Notes under the pieces: model-generated
Database searches by the model: none
Told to the model about the DNA's origin: nothing
Seen by the model: only the letters and a program-made list of their open reading frames with translations
In this document: positions 62,061 to 64,000 of the stretch, piece after piece
How the letters are laid out: each line of letters begins with the position of its first letter
How positions within the stretch are numbered: the stretch's first letter is position 1
Source of the DNA: Tupaia tana
Taxonomy: Eukaryota; Chordata; Mammalia; Scandentia; Tupaiidae
NCBI GenBank assembly: GCA_026018925.1
Contig: JAKSZU010000003.1
Coordinates: 186,031,505-186,095,504, forward strand
Direction of reading: 5' to 3'
Length of the DNA stretch: 64,000 nucleotides
Translations under genes and position numbers: made by a program

Positions 62061-63236
62061 TACCACCTAACCCCAGTCAGAATGGTGAAGATTTAAAAAA
62101 AAGGTAAGTGCTGAAGGGGATGCAGTGAAAGGGGAAAACTCCTACACTGTTGGTGGGATTATAAATTGGTCCAGCCACTATGGAGAATAACATGGAGGTT
62201 CCTCAAAGACCTTCAAATAGAACTACCATATGATCCAGCAATTCCACTCCTGGGTATCTACCCAAAGGACAGGAGAACGCTCAATTGGAAAAGCGCTTGC
62301 ACATCTATATTCATTGCAGCTTTATTCACGATTGTTAAGATATGGAACCAACCCAAATGTCTACAAACGGATGAATGGATTGAAAAAGTGTGGCACATAC
62401 ACTCCATGTAATACTATTCAGCCATAAAAAACAACAAGGTCCTGGAATTTGATAGAAAGTGGATGACTATGGAAGATCTGGTGCTGAGTGAAGCAAGTCA
62501 GGCTATGAAAGACAGATATTGCATGTCTCTCCTTAACATACACAGACTGTCAGCACTATGACAGAGACTCAAAGACTGGAGAACATACAAGCATTAAAAA
62601 TTGTTATGGACACTAAAGCCAAAGTGGAAAGAGTAGGGGAGGGGAAGAAAGGAAATTTGGGGAAAAAATGGAGAGGCAAGGCATTTGTGGTACGCAGATA
62701 TGGTTTATTATTTGTTGATGAGGATGTGCGTATGTTCTCAACTGGGCTGGACTGAGGTGTGTGTCACACTGGGTAAAGTTTCTTTAAAATATAAATGATG
62801 TTGGGACCAGCAGTTAGCGTAATGGCTATGTCGCTGGACTCCCACGTAGTCAACCGTGGTTTGAGTCCCGGACCCGGTGGCTTAAACTCACGCCGGGCGC
62901 GTGTGCGTGCGTGCCCAAGATCCCGAGAGGAGAATGGAGGAGAAGGTATTGCGGCGTGGCCATCCCCTCTGGGGGGTGATTTCTCACTTTCTGTCTCTCT
63001 GTCTCTCTCTGTCTGTCTGGCGAGTGCACGCACCCTATAGCAAAAATCTCTCAAAAAAATATATATAAATGATGTATAGCAATAAAATGTATAAATAATA
63101 ATTAAAATTAATAAATAAAAAATTATAAAATAAAAATAATTAAAAACACACCAGAAAAAAGAAACACTTATTCCAGTTTATAAGTTGTTATTCTTGATAC
63201 TGCTAATAAAAAGAAAGAATTTAAACTAAAAAAAAA
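62061..63236 (+). mobile_element. 5'-truncated L1 with target duplication, split by a SINE
   Basis: Enters in the ORF2 C-terminal region ([33 protein letters not shown] in broken frame), runs through a purine-rich 3' UTR, and ends in A/T-rich tail. Flanks ATATAGATAAGCCA (62047-62060) and ATGTAGATAAGCCA (63237-63250) are the target duplication. SINE 62803-63060 was inserted later. Confidence 0.88.
62803..63060 (+). mobile_element. Type L SINE in L1 3' UTR
   Basis: Near-consensus plus copy (GGGACCAGCAGTTAGCGTAA) flanked by ATATAAATGATGT. Confidence 0.94.
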
Positions 63237-63250
63237 ATGTAGATAAGCCA

Positions 63251-64000
63251 CTATAAACTGGGAATCATTAGTAAACTTACATACAATATAATCTGAATTC
63301 TAAATAGTGCCATCAATTGACACTATATAAGTAAAGTAATATAGTGGTCACTACCAGTAGACAGGATTAGCACTGAGTGGATGTTAGTACGATAATTTAA
63401 GAAATATTGGTGAGAAAATAGCTGTTGTTTTTTTGTTTTGTTCTTTTTGTGTGACACAAGAGCTAGGTCTATGTTTGTGGTGGATTTCTGGTGTTTTATT
63501 TTTTGACCTGTTGAGTTTGAGATGCCTGTGACATATCTAAACAAAATGGATATCTGAGATACATAAAGTTCAGGAAAGAGGTCTGATCTGGTTAGATAGA
63601 AAAGTGAAATCTGAATTATCTGTAAAATCTATCCATATCTCTTTACTTCACAATAATCCACATCAATATCATCTTTCATCTAGAACATTCCAAAGGGAGT
63701 ATACACGAATGGAAATCTCTACAGCTGCATTCTGTACAACCATATGGAGTAGCTCTGACAATATCCTCCTAAATTAAGTCTTCTTACATTTATGCCTAAC
63801 CCTCTCTTAATCTGTTCTCTATAAAATAGCTAAACCAATCTTATAGATTATAAATCTGGCCATGTCCCCTTCCTACTAAATTTATCAAGGGGACCCTAAG
63901 GTAAAAATCCATAACACTGTATACAAGAATGTATGTATGATTTAGCCACTGTCTACCTCTCTGGACATCTTTTGCCTCTTGTTCTTTTCACTTCAGATGT
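63251..64000. other. Intronic sequence without recognised features
   Basis: End of the window. AT-rich upstream FOXN2 intron, no exon or nameable repeat seen. Confidence 0.45.

Noticed and set aside
62166-62755. L1 ORF2 C-terminal reading frames as a live gene
   Set aside because: Short, frame-broken, 5'-truncated copy without start or catalytic domains.

Overview
The window is mammalian nuclear DNA: AT-rich, intron-dominated and packed with interspersed repeats. The one real gene is FOXN2 (forkhead box N2, formerly HTLF), on the minus strand. Five coding exons lie at 37343-36807, 13900-13779, 7656-7592, 4251-4183 and 2916-2393. All junctions are GT/AG, the phases match, and the joined frame is 438 codons plus a stop. 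The window starts in the presumed 3' UTR (1-2392) and ends inside the intron upstream of the ATG exon (37358 to 64000). No 5' non-coding exon, promoter or CpG island can be recognised.

Organism: the dominant repeats are two tRNA-derived SINE families that are not primate Alu, rodent B1/B2, carnivore CAN, lagomorph C or hedgehog-type SINEs. Type L is about 250 bp, with a perfect Pol III B box and a body ending in an A tail. Type S is about 170 bp and ends in GGTCAAATT plus an AAATAAAGTTAAATAAAAT-like tail. By elimination and from memory of described SINE families, a colugo (Dermoptera) is my best guess. This is an inference and was not checked.

Layout (minus-strand gene order runs right to left). 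1-2392: presumed 3' UTR. 2393-13900: exons 5 to 2 and short introns with SINEs, an ancient antisense L1, Tigger and hAT remnants, a TA-flanked mariner-like MITE and a 5'-truncated L1. 13901-36806: 22.9-kb intron holding a processed HEBP1 pseudogene, the complete ORF2-less L1 derivative (18379-21257), an ancient antisense L1 ORF2 block broken up by SINEs, MaLR-type LTRs, MER5A-like and MIR remnants. 36807-37357: exon 1 of the coding sequence, carrying most of the forkhead domain. 37358-64000: upstream intron, with SINE clusters in which successive elements used the same target site, more L1 remnants, and a Tigger-like transposon opened by four SINEs and an L1.

The strongest candidate for something under-described is the 2.9-kb element at 18379-21257. 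It has flanking target-site duplications, 125-bp 5' promoter-like monomers, an intact 333-codon L1 ORF1, no ORF2 at all, and a 3' region that seems to contain two related 3' ends in series. It looks like a young, lineage-specific half-L1 (HAL1-like) retrotransposon. Other notable items are serial SINE insertions at single target sites, a tailless SINE with a 17-bp duplication, a hairpin-forming SINE body, and an exact 32-bp non-SINE block shared by two neighbouring SINEs.
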